Shown here: positions 24,201 to 36,453 of the stretch, piece after piece
How positions within the stretch are numbered: the stretch's first letter is position 1
Layout of the letters: each line of letters opens with the position of its first letter
DNA from: Acanthochlamys bracteata
Taxonomy: Eukaryota; Streptophyta; Magnoliopsida; Pandanales; Velloziaceae
Assembly: GCA_019914995.1 (NCBI GenBank)
Contig: CM034144.1
Span: 1,498,001 to 1,562,000, forward strand
Reading direction: 5' to 3'
DNA length: 64,000 bases
Notes under the pieces: model-generated
Database searches by the model: none
What the model was told of the DNA's origin: nothing
Seen by the model: the letters and a program-made list of their open reading frames with translations, nothing else
Program-made: the position numbers and the translations under genes

Positions 24201-25880
24201 AATTGTCAAGCGAATATCCTTGTACATGATCGCAATCGATTGGGGTCTTCCATTAGCGAGCTCTACATTAAGTGTTCTTACAGCCGTCCTTGGAAGATGT
24301 AGATATTTTGCTAGGCGTTCAGAGATAAAATTGTGTGTGCTACCTGAGTTGATTAAGATAAAAACTTGTTATTTTATTTTGCTCATCACTCTAATTGTTT
24401 GAGGACCAACAAGACTATATATAGCACTTAGTGACAACGTTACTTCCTCTATGATGGCCATCTCGTCTGTATCAGTGTCATCTTCTTCATCATCCCCCTC
24501 ATCTTCATGTCCTATAATGGAATATAATTTCGAGTCATATTTATGGTCTCTTTCATACTTATTATCATCACAATAAAGCATAACCCCGTAGCCCTCCTAG
24601 CATTGATGTCAGCTACACTCAGTCCAGTTGTTGTACTGCGACTAGCGATGCTAGTAAATGCAGGAAGTCCATAATGTTGAACGTTAGAAATTGCTGTTTG
24701 TGATGTGTTCCAGTTACTGCGAGTCATCAGGAAACGCACAGGGCAAACTGAAGCTTAGCTCAGCTGGATTTTTGTTCAAAGATCTTTTCCAATTTAAAAG
24801 CTTCCTATAAACATGAGGGGTTGCTAGCCATGACATCAGGAGCAATACATTTAGATAGCCCCACATAAGTTCCCAATGAGGTCCACTCTGCAGCAAGCGG
24901 CAATCGAGCACGTAAATCTTCGATGGTTGCCTAGTACTTCGCTACTGACCCGTTCTACACTAACTATTTCGAGGCAAAACTTAGATGTTCGAAGGTTGTG
25001 TTCCTGAACCATTGTATGAGGGTTTTCTTGAGTTGTCTACATGAGTGGTGAGGCCTATCAGTTTCATAGTTTTGATACCATCGATTGGCCTCGTCTTAGA
25101 AATACATTGGAACGATGGAAAAGACTTCCTTCTAAAGGTGTCCGATAGTATTTGAAGTACTTTTCCATCGAGTAAATCTACTCGTTTACTTTAGTCTCAC
25201 TAAAGGTAAGGAATTTATGCCTATCCGTAGGAAGGGTTGATGATAAGTGTATAGTTGTGTAGGGAGGAGAGAGTGTGGTTGTTATCAAGTGGTTGGAGTG
25301 ATGGACAGAGTAGTGCATGAATGGTTGTCATTAAGTTGATGGTTTGTTAATGTGGTATCTACCGACAAATTTGGGGTCCCTGGAATTGGTAGAAGTGGTA
25401 GTTGTGGTGGTTGGTATGTTTGAATGTTCCAACTAGGGAATTGGTGGTATGTGAGGGGAGGAAAGTTCTCTGTTGGCTGGAGACATGGTTGGCATATGTA
25501 CAATGTAAGAGTTAAGTGAAGGGAGATCGGGGGATGGTTGGTTGATAGAGGAGTGCATCCGTGCTTCATGTTGCTGGTTCAATGTGGATGACAGGGGGTA
25601 GTGGATGGATGGATAGCTGTCCTAGGTGTCGTTTATTGGGACTTACTTATTGAATTTACCACATGTTGCATATCCGTAAGATTTGCAGTTAGTCTTACTA
25701 TGCAACTTGTAAAATTTGTGCCATCATATTGAATTGATCTCTCAACTCTAGTTTTGCCCTGCTGCTTATAGGAGGTTATAGCTCTGGTGATTAGGTAACT
25801 CTCAAAAAGTTTTCGGCATCTACCGATTGTGAGGATGTGATAGAATTTGGTGATTCGAGTGCGTTTGTGTTGATATCTCC
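21270..25880 (-). pseudogene. Gypsy gag-pol remnant
   Basis: From right to left: a Pro-rich gag part (25285-25569), gag end and aspartic-protease region (24369-24740), reverse transcriptase (23404-23694, with [23 protein letters not shown] and [14 protein letters not shown] motifs), RNase H (22740-22979), integrase core (21857-22114, IVSDKDSIFLNPLW) and integrase C-terminus (about 21370-21500, GPFCISTRIGPITYRLDL). Many stops and frame changes separate these pieces. No single protein can be read. Only the order and motifs are used here. Confidence 0.88.
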
Positions 25881-25882
25881 AT

Positions 25883-25896
25883 GTCTCTGGTACCGA
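25883..25896 (-). other. Primer binding site of the old Gypsy element
   Basis: On the minus strand GGTACCAGAG follows the LTR end, one base different from the GGTATCAGAG of initiator tRNA-Met primer sites. Confidence 0.65.
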
Positions 25897-25897
25897 A

Positions 25898-26529
25898 TGA
25901 TGTAAAACTAGTGAACAAAGTGAGAAAAAAGAAGACGAATAAGGGAGAATCATTTTGAACAAAATAGGAAAATAGATGAAATAGATATTGTGGAGAACAA
26001 TCTGATATGCCATATGGCTAGGATATAACACATTATTTATAATTAAGGAGGTCCAATCTAAGTGAAAGTCTTGTACAATGTAAACTCTTCTACAAGAAAG
26101 TTTAATAAAAAGTAAACTTAATTTTTAAGAGTCTCTAGTAGACCAAACTATTATAATGTCAAAACAGAGCCCTTCTAAGCGCCGTGTACTACGTCTGGGT
26201 CACCATTTGAATGGTGGCCTTGCACAGTTATTAGCACTAAGGACACCATTCAAATGGAGTCCTTGCCATCATCTATTGCATATGCTCTTAGCCGCCATCT
26301 GCATGCCTCGACAAGGACTCATGTCTTCTAGATCCTCATGGCATGCATTGGCACACGTCTGACACCTCATTGCCGGCCTTCAGCTCACGATGTTTGTCAC
26401 CTTATTTTTTTCTCTATTTTGGCATACATTGGTTCTAGTTGCCCTTAATTTTCCATTCTCTTACTGCTAGCGGACGGACTTTTCAGATTTGTTAAGCAAT
26501 CATTCTCCTCAGTTCTCTAAACCATATCA
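25898..26529 (-). repeat. 5' LTR of the old Gypsy element
   Basis: Begins TGATGTAAAACTAG and ends ATATCA on the plus strand, followed by GAATC. Same length as the left LTR within one base. Confidence 0.88.
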
Positions 26530-26534
26530 GAATC

Positions 26535-27514
26535 TTAAACAATATTTTCTAGGTCAATTTGGTCCAATTGTAGAGAATATTTTAGAATTACTTTTCAGAA
26601 AAATTATTTATTAATAAAAATATTTAATTTTTAAAAATAAGTTTTATGTTTTAATTATAAAATAATAAACTAATTAATAATAAGATTTATGATGTATAAA
26701 TTTTTATATTTTTAATTTAAAAGAAGTTTTTAGAATATTATAGAAAGTATTTTTAAAATTAAAATAAAGACTAAATAGAAAAGCAAAACAAATATGTTCT
26801 TAAATTATTTTAGTTTAATTTAAAGTATTCTGTTTTTATTTAAGGTATATTTTGGGGAGTACTTATGAAATGAAGTTTTTTAGAATAGAAAGTATTTTTA
26901 TCTTTTTTGAGAAACGAGCTCTACTTTTTTTACTTCTAAAAAAATAATAAAAATATGTAATAAAAAAAATCTCATTACATAAAATTTTTATAAATTTTAT
27001 AAATTTTTAAATAAATTTTCTATATACTTATAAAATATATATTAAAAATATCAAATAAAAAATTGAAAAATACCATTCACTAAACGCTCAGCCAAACGGG
27101 TTTGCTCATGTCGAATAGTGTTGCGTACTGACTGCTCTTTATTTTTTAATAGTTTGCTATTAATAGCTTATTTATATATCTGTAACTGAGCTTAAAAATT
27201 AATTTTATATAATAATATTTTTTGATTTTATAATTTATTTTATAAATTTAATATTTAAAGAATTTATCTTTTAGTAGTTTATTTTTGAATACGTAAATGG
27301 ACAAGTAACGCAGTGACGCATTGAAAGCAAATTTCCTGACTGGATAAATTCGCAGCAAACGCATTGATCTACTTACGTTTGGCGGTTTGGCTGAACTTTG
27401 AAGAAGATCCGAATCTTCAAAAGTATCTTCTTTTCCTTTCTTCAGTCTTCTTCTTCAATAATTCAAACTCGATTTCAATCGAAGGAAAAGAAAGAGGAAT
27501 CCAATCATTATTTC
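26535..27514. other. Intergenic: MITE-like repeat, then promoter and leader of the G-patch gene
   Basis: About 26846-27104 is family member 2 of the repeat at 9196-9452. From about 27110 to 27514 lies the upstream region of the G-patch gene. A CT-rich leader from about 27425 (CTTCTTTTCCTTTCTTCAG) suggests transcription starts close before it. Confidence 0.5.
26846..27104. mobile_element. MITE-like repeat, family member 2
   Basis: Shares a long AT-rich core with 9196-9452 (AAATAAATTTTCTATATACTT, then AAATATATATTAAAAA). The ends TTTTGGGGAGTACTTATGAA and, reversed, GTTTGGCTGAGCGTTTAGTG are weak inverted repeats. Confidence 0.5.
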
Positions 27515-30500
27515 ATGGGAGGAGGAAATCGAAGACCTGGACGCAATCTCCACCCGCCTCGCCTCCGCCGCGGCCGTGGCGGCGCCACCGCCTTTGCAAA
27601 ACGTTCGCTGTTCGTCGCCGCCGGCGATCTTATCGATTGGAACTCCCCGTCTTCTTCTACTTCTGGAGCAGGTCGTTCTCCCAATTCCATTCTAATAAAC
27701 TTGTAGCTCAAAATTTTCCAGTTATTATTGGAATAATGTCTTTGATTTTTTACAGGAAAGACACGTGGTGGAGTTCGCCGGAGAGGGAAGATGCCGGATT
27801 ATATTTCTAGAGCAGGTGGAAACGTGTTCTCTTACGCCTACCCGGTTTCCCCTGCAGATCAGCTTGTGGACCCCACTACACCGTCTCCGGGCGGTGCTGC
27901 CGTTAGCGTCCCCTTGTTTGACCATGGACCTGGAGCTACGGCGTTGTTTGATGGGTCTCATCGGGGTCTTGGGTTCAATGCTGAGGATGATGATGAGGAA
28001 GGATTGGAGGAAGTTGATAGAGGAGAAAGAGACGAGTTAAAAGTAGAGGATGGTGATGAGGAAGATGAAGAGGAGGAACGACAAGTGGAGAAGTTGGAGG
28101 AGGCGGAAGTAGCAGAGGGTAGTAAGGCAAAGAAGAATAAGAAGACAAGGAGAAACGATGAAAGCACTTCGATAGGAAGCCTAAGATTGTACACCGATGT
28201 GTCATCTCCTGATGAAGACTATGGTGATACAGAGGCATCGGATTCTGATGAATTGTCTTTGTGTAGTGATGATGAAGAGGAGGAAGTGGAAGAAGCGGTT
28301 TTAGAGGATGATGAGTTGTCATCAAGCTTTGAGGATGGCTCGGAGGTTGATCAGGAAGTAGCTGAGGACCATTTGGAAGGTGAGTGGTTGGCAAAGCAGA
28401 AGATGGGGGCTCATCATGGTGATGGGTTTTCTGATAGCGATGAGAGTAGTGATGATTATGTTGATGAGGATGGTGATGGAAAACTTGGTGGTGTTGCTTT
28501 GAAGAATGCTTCAAGGGAATATGGGATGAAGAAGTTAGAGGCAAAGAAGGGGAAGGTTGGAGTGAGGACCGTCAATGTTGGTTCTCTTGATGTTAAAAGG
28601 AGCTTTGATGCATTTGATGATCTTATGTTTGTTAAGGATACTAGGAGGCCTTCAGGAAAGAAGTCATCTGCAAAATTGTCACGGTCCTGGCCTGCCGAAG
28701 CTCATAGGAGTAAGAAGGACAAGAATATTCCAGGTATGTATAACTGCTAAATCAATTGCTTCTATAACCTCATATCCAGATTTATTTTGTGGTAAGGTTT
28801 CAAAGTAGTAGTTTAGCTCCTTTGTTTCCCTCGTCTTCTTGGGCAAAAGTGCATTTGATATGGTAAGTCATACTTCACATCAGTAAACTTACCAAAAGAT
28901 ACAGATTTTAGAAAAATTTGGCAGTATGGTATGCGATCTTCTTGATGATTGAGAATGATAGCAAGCAAGAGTTCCAATTTAGTTCCCTTTGCATATTACT
29001 ACATCTCAGTTAACAGGCGTTGCCCCTATCTTACCATTCTTAACTGTGAACTCATTGAACCAAAGTGACTTACAACCTGATTGAATGATCTTTTGAATGT
29101 ATACAACTTTCTGTTTATCATATATATGTAACAAAATCTGTATCACCACATTTAAACTATCTGGGTTTCATGGTTTGTAGTAACCTAGGAGTTGCCTCGG
29201 CCCTAGCTGTTGGAGTAGAAGAACATAAAGGCAGTTACCTTCAACTTTTTGACTGCAAGCACAATATTACTAGTTCTTAATGGACTGCAAGCTAGGTTGG
29301 CAGTCAGCACAATTGTATAATCATGACCAGAAGGCTGTAGGAAGATTTCATGTAAGTCACGTTGCGTTAGAGCATTATACTTCTAGTTCAGATAATGGCA
29401 ACTGTTTTTTCTTTTTCCCTTGTTTCAGTCAATACATAAATATCTCATAGAAAGATCTACTAGCATCTCTGTGTTAGAGTTGTACTAAGTCATGAAGGAA
29501 ACTATGAGACCAAGAAATCACATTTGTTGCGTGTAGTAAAATTCGCCAACTAGTTAGCCAGTCATTGGGCTCTCTCTATATGCGCATTGCAGAGAAACTT
29601 TTGAAAGTTGGGTCACTAATTGCAAAAGTAGAGAAACCCTAGGATTGGTGCTCTCTGTTTTACTTTGAATCTGTTAATTAATTTTTGCAGAATCACCTTC
29701 TAACTCGTGTTCTTCCCTTAAGACCTTCTTCACAACTTTGAAACCCTAAAAAGCCCCAAGAAGTTCTACCTCCACTATTGTACTGTACATATATGGCCCG
29801 AGCATATATACTATGACCTTCAGGTCTCTCAAAATAAATCCGACACCTACAATCCGTCCTTCTAGACAAAATGAACCATCAAAAGTAACCTTCCCATAGG
29901 TGGAGACAGGGATTCCATGAAATGATTGGGTCATTATAATACAATGTGCTTGAGGAAGTCCCCAGGTTTTTAAAGTCTCTAAAAAATTTAGAACCATACA
30001 CATGTATTGTGATTTCCGAAGTTTTAAACATGCCCTATTGTTTGACCATTTATGCAAAATAATTTCAAAAGGCGATAAACGGTTTATTTAAAGTCTAAAC
30101 TCATGGTCATCACATTACATCCAAGTAACTATTGACTTCAATATTAGTTTTGCATATTGTTGCCGTTTGAACGGAAGTTACATATTGTTGCCATTTTACG
30201 TATTAGTTTTACATCTCAAAAGTCGAGAAACGGAAGTTACTGAAGCCATTTGATGAAACAATTGTACTGAGTAATATGGATAGTTAACAACAAGTGCTCT
30301 AGGGAACCCCTAAATGCATGGTTCTTAAAGCAACTAAGCTCAAAATATGACAATATACCTTCAAGATAATGTAGCGATGGTGATTGAGTGTATCGTCAAC
30401 AATTAAGTGGTAAACTTTGTATAACTTTTGGATTTAATATTTTACTGGTCAGCTTATGCATGTTGGTGCAAAATAAAAGATAAAAAGTTGTATTTTTTAT

Positions 30501-33500
30501 GAGTAAATTTTTAATAATCTATTTCAAAACTATAGTAGACTAAGTGCTTAGTAGAAAATTTGTAAAACCACAATCACCACATCGTGTTGCTTAAAGTTTC
30601 CATGGAAGCCCATTAACAAGTAGTAGTAGATGGGAGGTGACCAAAAACTTAATTTTAAGTTGAACATTATGTTATTTTGAACATATGCGCTATGGTACTA
30701 TAAGCAGCAAAATTTGTACATGATAAATTAAGTCCAATTCCAATTGGTGGCAGCTAAATTTCATCCGAACTGTCTTTCTGAATGACATGCAAATCTTGAG
30801 TTTGTTATTTGAACTAACTAGCCTTCATGCACACAGTCTGATGCTAGAAAGGGAAACAACTATGTTATGTCCTTTTAACATCTCTACTTGGTATCTATAC
30901 TTGGTACCATTCTTATTATATAATTTAGATGTGGTGTATTTTCACATACTAGGTGCAAAAAAGAAACATCGGCGAGAACAAATTGCAAAGAAAAGAAGGG
31001 AGAGGATGATTGATCGTGGAGTGGATCTTGATCAAATAAATTCGGTTAGCCTTCTTTTTCATAATGCTTTTATTCGTAGTATTCTTTTGGTTGTGTGCTT
31101 ATGCACGTCAACCAAAAATGAACTTTACAATTGAATCGATATGCTACATTTATTAATTCAGTTGCCACACAATTTTTTTTTTTGTTGATTTTATTAAAAA
31201 TACAATCGGTAAAATTTCCTTCTTAATAATGAAAAAATATCATAAAATAAATTCCTCTTCAACTATTTATTCTTAGAAAATAAGTATATCGATATACTTA
31301 AACAAGAAGTTAATTTTAATTAATCAATTTCAAACGTGAAACTATTATTTCTAACTTTCGTTTTCTTTATTTCAATAATGGTATCTTTAAATGCTTCTTT
31401 GATTTGAATGCGCAACATATTTGTTGTTTCCATTTCTGAATAGAAGGTACAGTTTGAAGTGAAGTTATTCGAATAAGTTCTGGAGTTAATACACTTGTAG
31501 GTGCATTATGTGAAACATAAAATTTGTTTGTTTTAATCTCCTCACACTTGATATTAGTGTTCAGAGTATAGGTTGATCTTCTAACATTTTTAATAATAGT
31601 ATACATGAAACATAAGCTATGAAGTTAATGCATGTGAAGGTGCATTTTGTGAAATCCAAATTTTATTTTTTAATCTCCTGACATACTTCATAAATACTAT
31701 AGATAGATAGAGTGAACATTTTCGAAATAACAAATTGCCTCAAGCACTTTGAACTTACTCCTTCAAGCGCAGATCTCTTTCTTTTTTTGAATAGGTGATG
31801 TCTTCCTGTATGGTGCTTTGGAGTCTTCTATTAACTAACTGTTGTAACAATGTTTGAACCATACTTGTTAAAAGTATGTGCTCTTTCTTGCAGAGGCTTA
31901 GGAAAATGGTCTTAAATGAAGTCGATACGTTATCATTTCAGCCCATGCATTCCCGTGAATGTTCCCAGGTTTCTTATTTGTCATCTTTTCTGCAAATTAT
32001 ACCACTTGTGCCATTCCTATTTTGAACAAGATATATTTTTTTAATAAGCTAGTCAAAAGACTTCTAGTACAAGACCCATTAATGCAGGGATTCATTTTTT
32101 TAGTTGTTTTGGATAGTTGATTAAGCCCTGGGTCCATAAAAATTGAATACTTATGAAATAATGCCTGCTTTTAATGGATCTAAGTTATTAAAGACGGTGC
32201 ATGATAATGCTGCAACTTCTATTAGCTGTAGAGTAATGCTCGGAGACTAAATATACAAATTTGGTATGCTTGGTAGATTTGATTTGTGGCAGCAACCAAC
32301 TCCTATGTCAAGTACATCGCTATAGTCAATATTCTCTACAAACATGGAGAAGTAGAAAATTTGATGGATTGTATTTTGACCTTGTAAATCTGAGAGGTCT
32401 TTGGTGTTATCTTCAGCCTCAATATATGTTTAAGAAAGAAATAATAGCACAATATGTCTGTACATTTTAAAGAAGCACATGCTGATGAGTCGCATGTCCC
32501 TTATCGTGGCCGCCCAACATCGCGAGGCTACATCCATCTCCTCATCTACTAGGGACAAAACTTCATAAAAGTTTAGTAAATGCTTCCATGACTTCTTTCT
32601 TAATGTCATCTCGTCATCCCCTCCATAAGTTACTTTCTATTCAATAGCCCCTGGTATATGGTTTGCCGTCTACTATGTCAATACTGATTTGTCTTGAAAT
32701 CCTTAATAGCCCCTCACAATCTACATCTGAGGACGTCCACATGCTACCACATTGCTGTTGCTCCTGCACTTTGGGGCTGTTAAGGCGTTGCAGTTCAAGT
32801 GTAGGCGAAGCTAGTGAGATAGGATGCATCGCAATCCATCATTTTCGTAGCATAATTCTGAGTATGTGCAGTTTGATTGATTATCTTCTCTATTACAATA
32901 GGCCTACCCGTAGTTCCACTTTTTCAGACTCTAAATTTTAAGCTGTCTGTGTCATCAGGCATCTGGTGATCATTGGATCGATATGGGATCCTTCACAGAC
33001 TGATTATATTAAAAAGTATGTCATAGTTTAACTTCTAATACAGGATAACCTAGGGACTTCCCTGGAAAGCCTTAGTGAAGCCGTTTGTTTACTGTTGGAC
33101 TCTCTGTTTAGAGATGATTAGTGACCCAGCTTAGCCTACGTAGTGTAGGCCAAGGAATGTTTATGATAGTTCGGGTTTTAAGATAATTCAATGTTTAAGC
33201 ACAGTCCAGCTAGGTTTGAGCCTTTTGTGTGTGAATATTACATTGGTTGAGTTAAAAGTGTTTGCTGGCAAGTTATGAGAATAGATTCCATACAATTGAA
33301 ATTGCAAAAGTACTTACCTACCTAGATGCATAAGAAATTAAAATTTAAATTTGTGGTTCGCAGCAAATTCCTTTGAAATAATTGTGGGTTCTTTAGGTAC
33401 AACGACTAGCATCTATTTATCGGTTACATAGCGGTGCTCAGGGATCCGGCAAGAAGAGGTATGCATCTTAGCTATGCTCTTTTAACTCATTACTACACTA

Positions 33501-35013
33501 TGCGTCAGTGTTTTTGAAAGGTGCTGAGGTGCTAGGTTAGGTACTTGAGCATGGTGAAGCGAGCATCGAATCTTATAAAGTTTGGCACAAAGCACATTTG
33601 CAAGATTCTGGTGTAGTGAGCACTGAACTTAGCACAAAAAGACATTTGCAAAACTCTGTCAAGCTCTAGCGCAAATATCTGGAGCACCTGAGGTGCTCAG
33701 TTGGGCACCTAGATATGGTTTTGAAAATTGTCTCTTTTTAATTTTTAATTTTGTGTTTTGACCTTTGTTTATTTTGGGCTAAGTTTCAAATTCTCTACTC
33801 CTGTGGATACTAACTTTATAAGTTTTAATAGATTTGTTACAGTAGCAAGGACTCAACATACTTCCTTGCCATCTTCGAGTGATAAACTTCGACTGGAAAA
33901 GGTAATATCTTATGCCAGTAGGAATGAGTAATGTGCTACAAGATCATGCATCTGTTTTTGTCAGGTATATAAAAGTTTTCTAAATTTGTTAGATACAAGT
34001 GGATACTCTTCTTTGCCTACTTTCACAATCATACTGTGTTCGTTTCAATTGGGAAACATGATATGGAGTTTCCTCTTTCACTATCATTATGCAAATTTAT
34101 ACATGATGGTGATTCCTTTAAGATGTGAAGATTTAAGAAATGGAACCTTTTGATATGAGTAACTTAGTGCATATCTTGTGTCTAAACTCTTATTTCTTTT
34201 TTCACTATTTATTATCTGCAAAGACTCGATGATGCTACTATGCCCTACCTGTATTGGTAAACTTGGAAAAAGTTATATGCAGTCTGTTGGTAAATGCTAG
34301 TCATAAATGTTACTGACATGGAACTTGATAAATTCCAGTTGCTGGGAGATGTAGATGATGACTTTGCTGTCAATGATGTTGCATTGAATTCAAAGAGCAA
34401 AGCCAAATCTGATGGAAGATTATTTGTGAGTCCTGGATCTCATCCAAGCTCTATTTCAGCGAAACTGAAAGTTGAAAATGGAAGATACAAACAAAAGATG
34501 GGTTCAGTACCAATCGCAGAAAGACACGTCATATTTGTATCTTCAGGTACAATGCAAAATGATTCAACCCTAATGGTTGAAGATTCAAGTGGAACCAATG
34601 TCCAAGAAGAACCTGCTGATGGCAGTAGCACTGGCAAAATCGGAGCTTTTGAAGTGCACACAAAAGGTTTTGGTTCTAGAATGATGACGAAGATGGGATA
34701 CGTTGAAGGTAGTGGTTTGGGTAAGGATGGTCAAGGAATGTCTGTGCCGATTGAACCTGTTCAACGGCCCAAATTGCTCGGTTTGGGTGTACAATTCAGG
34801 GAAACAACAGTCGAAACAAACATAGTATCTAAGTCAGCATACTCAGGAAGTGTTGGTGCCTTTGAGAAGCATACAAAGGCTTTTGGATCACAGATGATGG
34901 CAAAAATGGGTTTTGTTCCAGGCACTGGCTTGGGGAAAGATGCTCAAGGGATGACCACACCTTTGACTGCCGTAAGACGACCAAAATCACAAGGTTTGGG
35001 AGCTAAATCTTAG
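27515..35013 (+). CDS. Nuclear protein with R3H-like domain and two G-patch domains (Sqs1-like), seven exons
   Basis: Exons 27515-27671, 27756-28733, 30953-31044, 31894-31968, 33397-33458, 33832-33901 and 34339-35013 join in frame to 702 residues, all with GT/AG introns. The start MGGGNRRPGR was chosen for its glycine/arginine-rich opening. The frame is open upstream to an ATG at 27398. Residues 53-380 include a long acidic, low-complexity stretch. Residues of about 388-465 carry KKKHRREQIAKKRRERM and an R3H-like fold (VQRLASIYRLHS, GSGKKRFVTV). Two G-patches follow near 579-628 (GFGSRMMTKMGYVEGSGLG) and 650-699 (AFGSQMMAKMGFVPGTGLG). In yeast Sqs1 this domain pair activates the helicase Prp43 in splicing and ribosome making; a like role is inferred. 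Confidence 0.92.
29746..30057 (-). pseudogene. LINE-type RNase H (RVT_3) remnant in intron 2 of the G-patch gene
   Basis: The translation contains VTFDGSFCLEGRIVGVGFIL and VEVELLGAF. This resembles the plant RNase H domain found at the end of non-LTR retrotransposons and in related degenerate proteins, with D in FDGS and E in VEVE. It is antisense to the host gene and lacks a reverse transcriptase nearby, so it is a truncated relic. Intron 2 (28734-30952) shows nothing else I can name. Confidence 0.65.
31969..33396. other. Intron 4 of the G-patch gene
   Basis: 1428 bp. A somewhat GC-richer island at about 32480-32830 reads on the minus strand as a 62-residue frame ending VDGKPYTRGY. I cannot assign it. 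It may be a worn transposon piece. Confidence 0.4.
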
Positions 35014-36453
35014 GCTACCATATAATTATGTTTGTCTGTTGTATTCTATTTGTATTAATGTCATTTGCGTAGTTAGTTTATCTGTGGAGCATATACAGAT
35101 AAAGGTAGCTGGTTACGTGCCAACTCGTGGTTTAACAGTGTAATAGTTAGGTGCTTCACAACTGATTTGAGCGCAAACTTTGTGTGCTTGAAAGAATTCA
35201 CAATTTCTTATCTGGAAGTGCTAATTTGTTGTATTAGCTTGTTTTGTAGCTTGAAATGGTGTTTAATGTGGGACTCCAAGTCATGCTTCTGTGTTATTTG
35301 ATTCACAAGTTCCTGAAAAGTGCATCAGTATCTAGTTTAACCAAACATGGTAAGGTACTGTAAAGAAAGAAAGTTGAAGGATCAACATGTAAGTTATCCT
35401 TCAATAGGAAGTTCATCAACATATACGGCAACCAAATAAAATCAAATATCTTTGAGTACTCTCGTATTTGTTATATACGCACATATACAAGCGGAGCCCA
35501 AGACTTTACATCAAGCCCTCATGATAATAATCACAAAACAATGGGCGCCCATCTGTTTTCTACTCGTTCTTGTTCCTGGTAATTGTTGCAGATGATTGTG
35601 TTGAGAAACTTTTCAGGTCCATAAACTTGGAAAAAAGCTGGTAAAAACTTCTGCATCACATCCCTGCAGACAGTTTCTGAAAGAGCGTGTTTCAAATATC
35701 CGTAACTCTATTTTTTTCCGTGTTTCGAACAGTTTCTATGTTTCAATTACATAAAAAATTTAGAACTCCACTTCCACATGCAGAATTCTAATTCCAATTT
35801 TCTTATTTACACACTTCACAATACAATTATATCTTTCAATTTTCAACACACTTTCAAAATCTATTAAAATACAAATATTGAACTCCACTTCAATTTTATT
35901 TTTTAAAAAACTCTACTTCCTACTTTTCACTTTCACGAAACTTACGGTTACGGACATTTGAAACACGCGCAGCCAGACGTTAAAGTCCTTGCAGTAATTG
36001 CCGCAAAACATGCAAAGGCAAACGCATGATGAAACCAAGAGTAAAGATTCATACATTGCTTTCTCTGATTGCTCTCCACCTCTCCGTAATGCTTCGATGA
36101 GATGTCTTATGATATATTGTATTAGTACGCCAGGGTTGTTGTCATATTCTCTTTTAACGTAAGGTTGCTTTCATTTTAACACTAGGAGGTTAATCGGTAA
36201 AAGGTCAAGGATCTCATTCAAACAAGGGAAAAAAAAACCCTAATTATTAAGAGATAAAATTCGGTATTAAATCTTTATATATAGTTTTGGGTTCACAAAT
36301 CAAAACCAGAGACGTGATCAACAAAATCACCTTAGTCAACACATTAATCTTCGCAGCAACTTCCTTGCACTTGCATAAAAACATCTGCACAAAATGTCAA
36401 AATTCGTCGATTGCTATATATACGGAAGAAAAGATACAAGTTCTAGTTAAAAA
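35014..36453. other. Intergenic between G-patch gene and LOR gene
   Basis: The first few hundred bases should be 3' UTR of the G-patch gene. A MITE lies at 35683-35970. From about 36283 the sequence is LOR upstream DNA, shared with the second LOR copy at about 47385-47559. It has a TATATATA box at about 36415-36422 and the LOR start codon at 36454. Confidence 0.6.
35683..35970. mobile_element. Tourist-like MITE with good terminal inverted repeats
   Basis: Left end GAGCGTGTTTCAAATATCCG. Right end, reversed, GCGCGTGTTTCAAATGTCCG. The inverted repeats continue to GTAAC. The element is about 288 bp with an AT-rich interior and no gene. No clear target duplication was seen. Confidence 0.7.

Larger units (their letters stand above)
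20635..26529 (-). mobile_element. Complete old Ty3/Gypsy element (chromovirus, Reina-like), TSD GAATC
   Basis: Two diverged LTRs of 631 and 632 bp bound a gag-pol region in the minus direction. GAATC precedes the left LTR (20630-20634) and follows the right one (26530-26534), a 5-bp target duplication. A purine tract beside the left LTR (21266-21277) and a tRNA-Met-like primer site beside the right LTR complete the structure. The total is 5.9 kb. The LTRs differ at roughly a quarter of positions by eye, so the insertion is old. The Reina-like label rests on short LTRs and on domain likeness to the element at 47560-56672. Confidence 0.9.

Noticed and set aside
27398..27514. Upstream in-frame ATG of the G-patch gene at 27398
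   Set aside because: The added residues are translated from a CT-rich leader and look like UTR; MGGGNRRPGR is the better start, though the longer form is not formally excluded.
27975..28544. A 189-residue minus-strand frame rich in His and Pro
   Set aside because: It is the antisense shadow of the acidic low-complexity part of the G-patch gene.
32641..32829. A 62-residue minus-strand frame in intron 4 ending VDGKPYTRGY
   Set aside because: It recalls transposon proteins only vaguely; there is not enough to name it.
33508..33715. Possible inverted-repeat element in intron 5 of the G-patch gene (GGTGCTGAGGTGCT and, reversed, GGTGCCCAACTGAGCACC)
   Set aside because: The ends are short, GC-simple and imperfect, and no target duplication was found.
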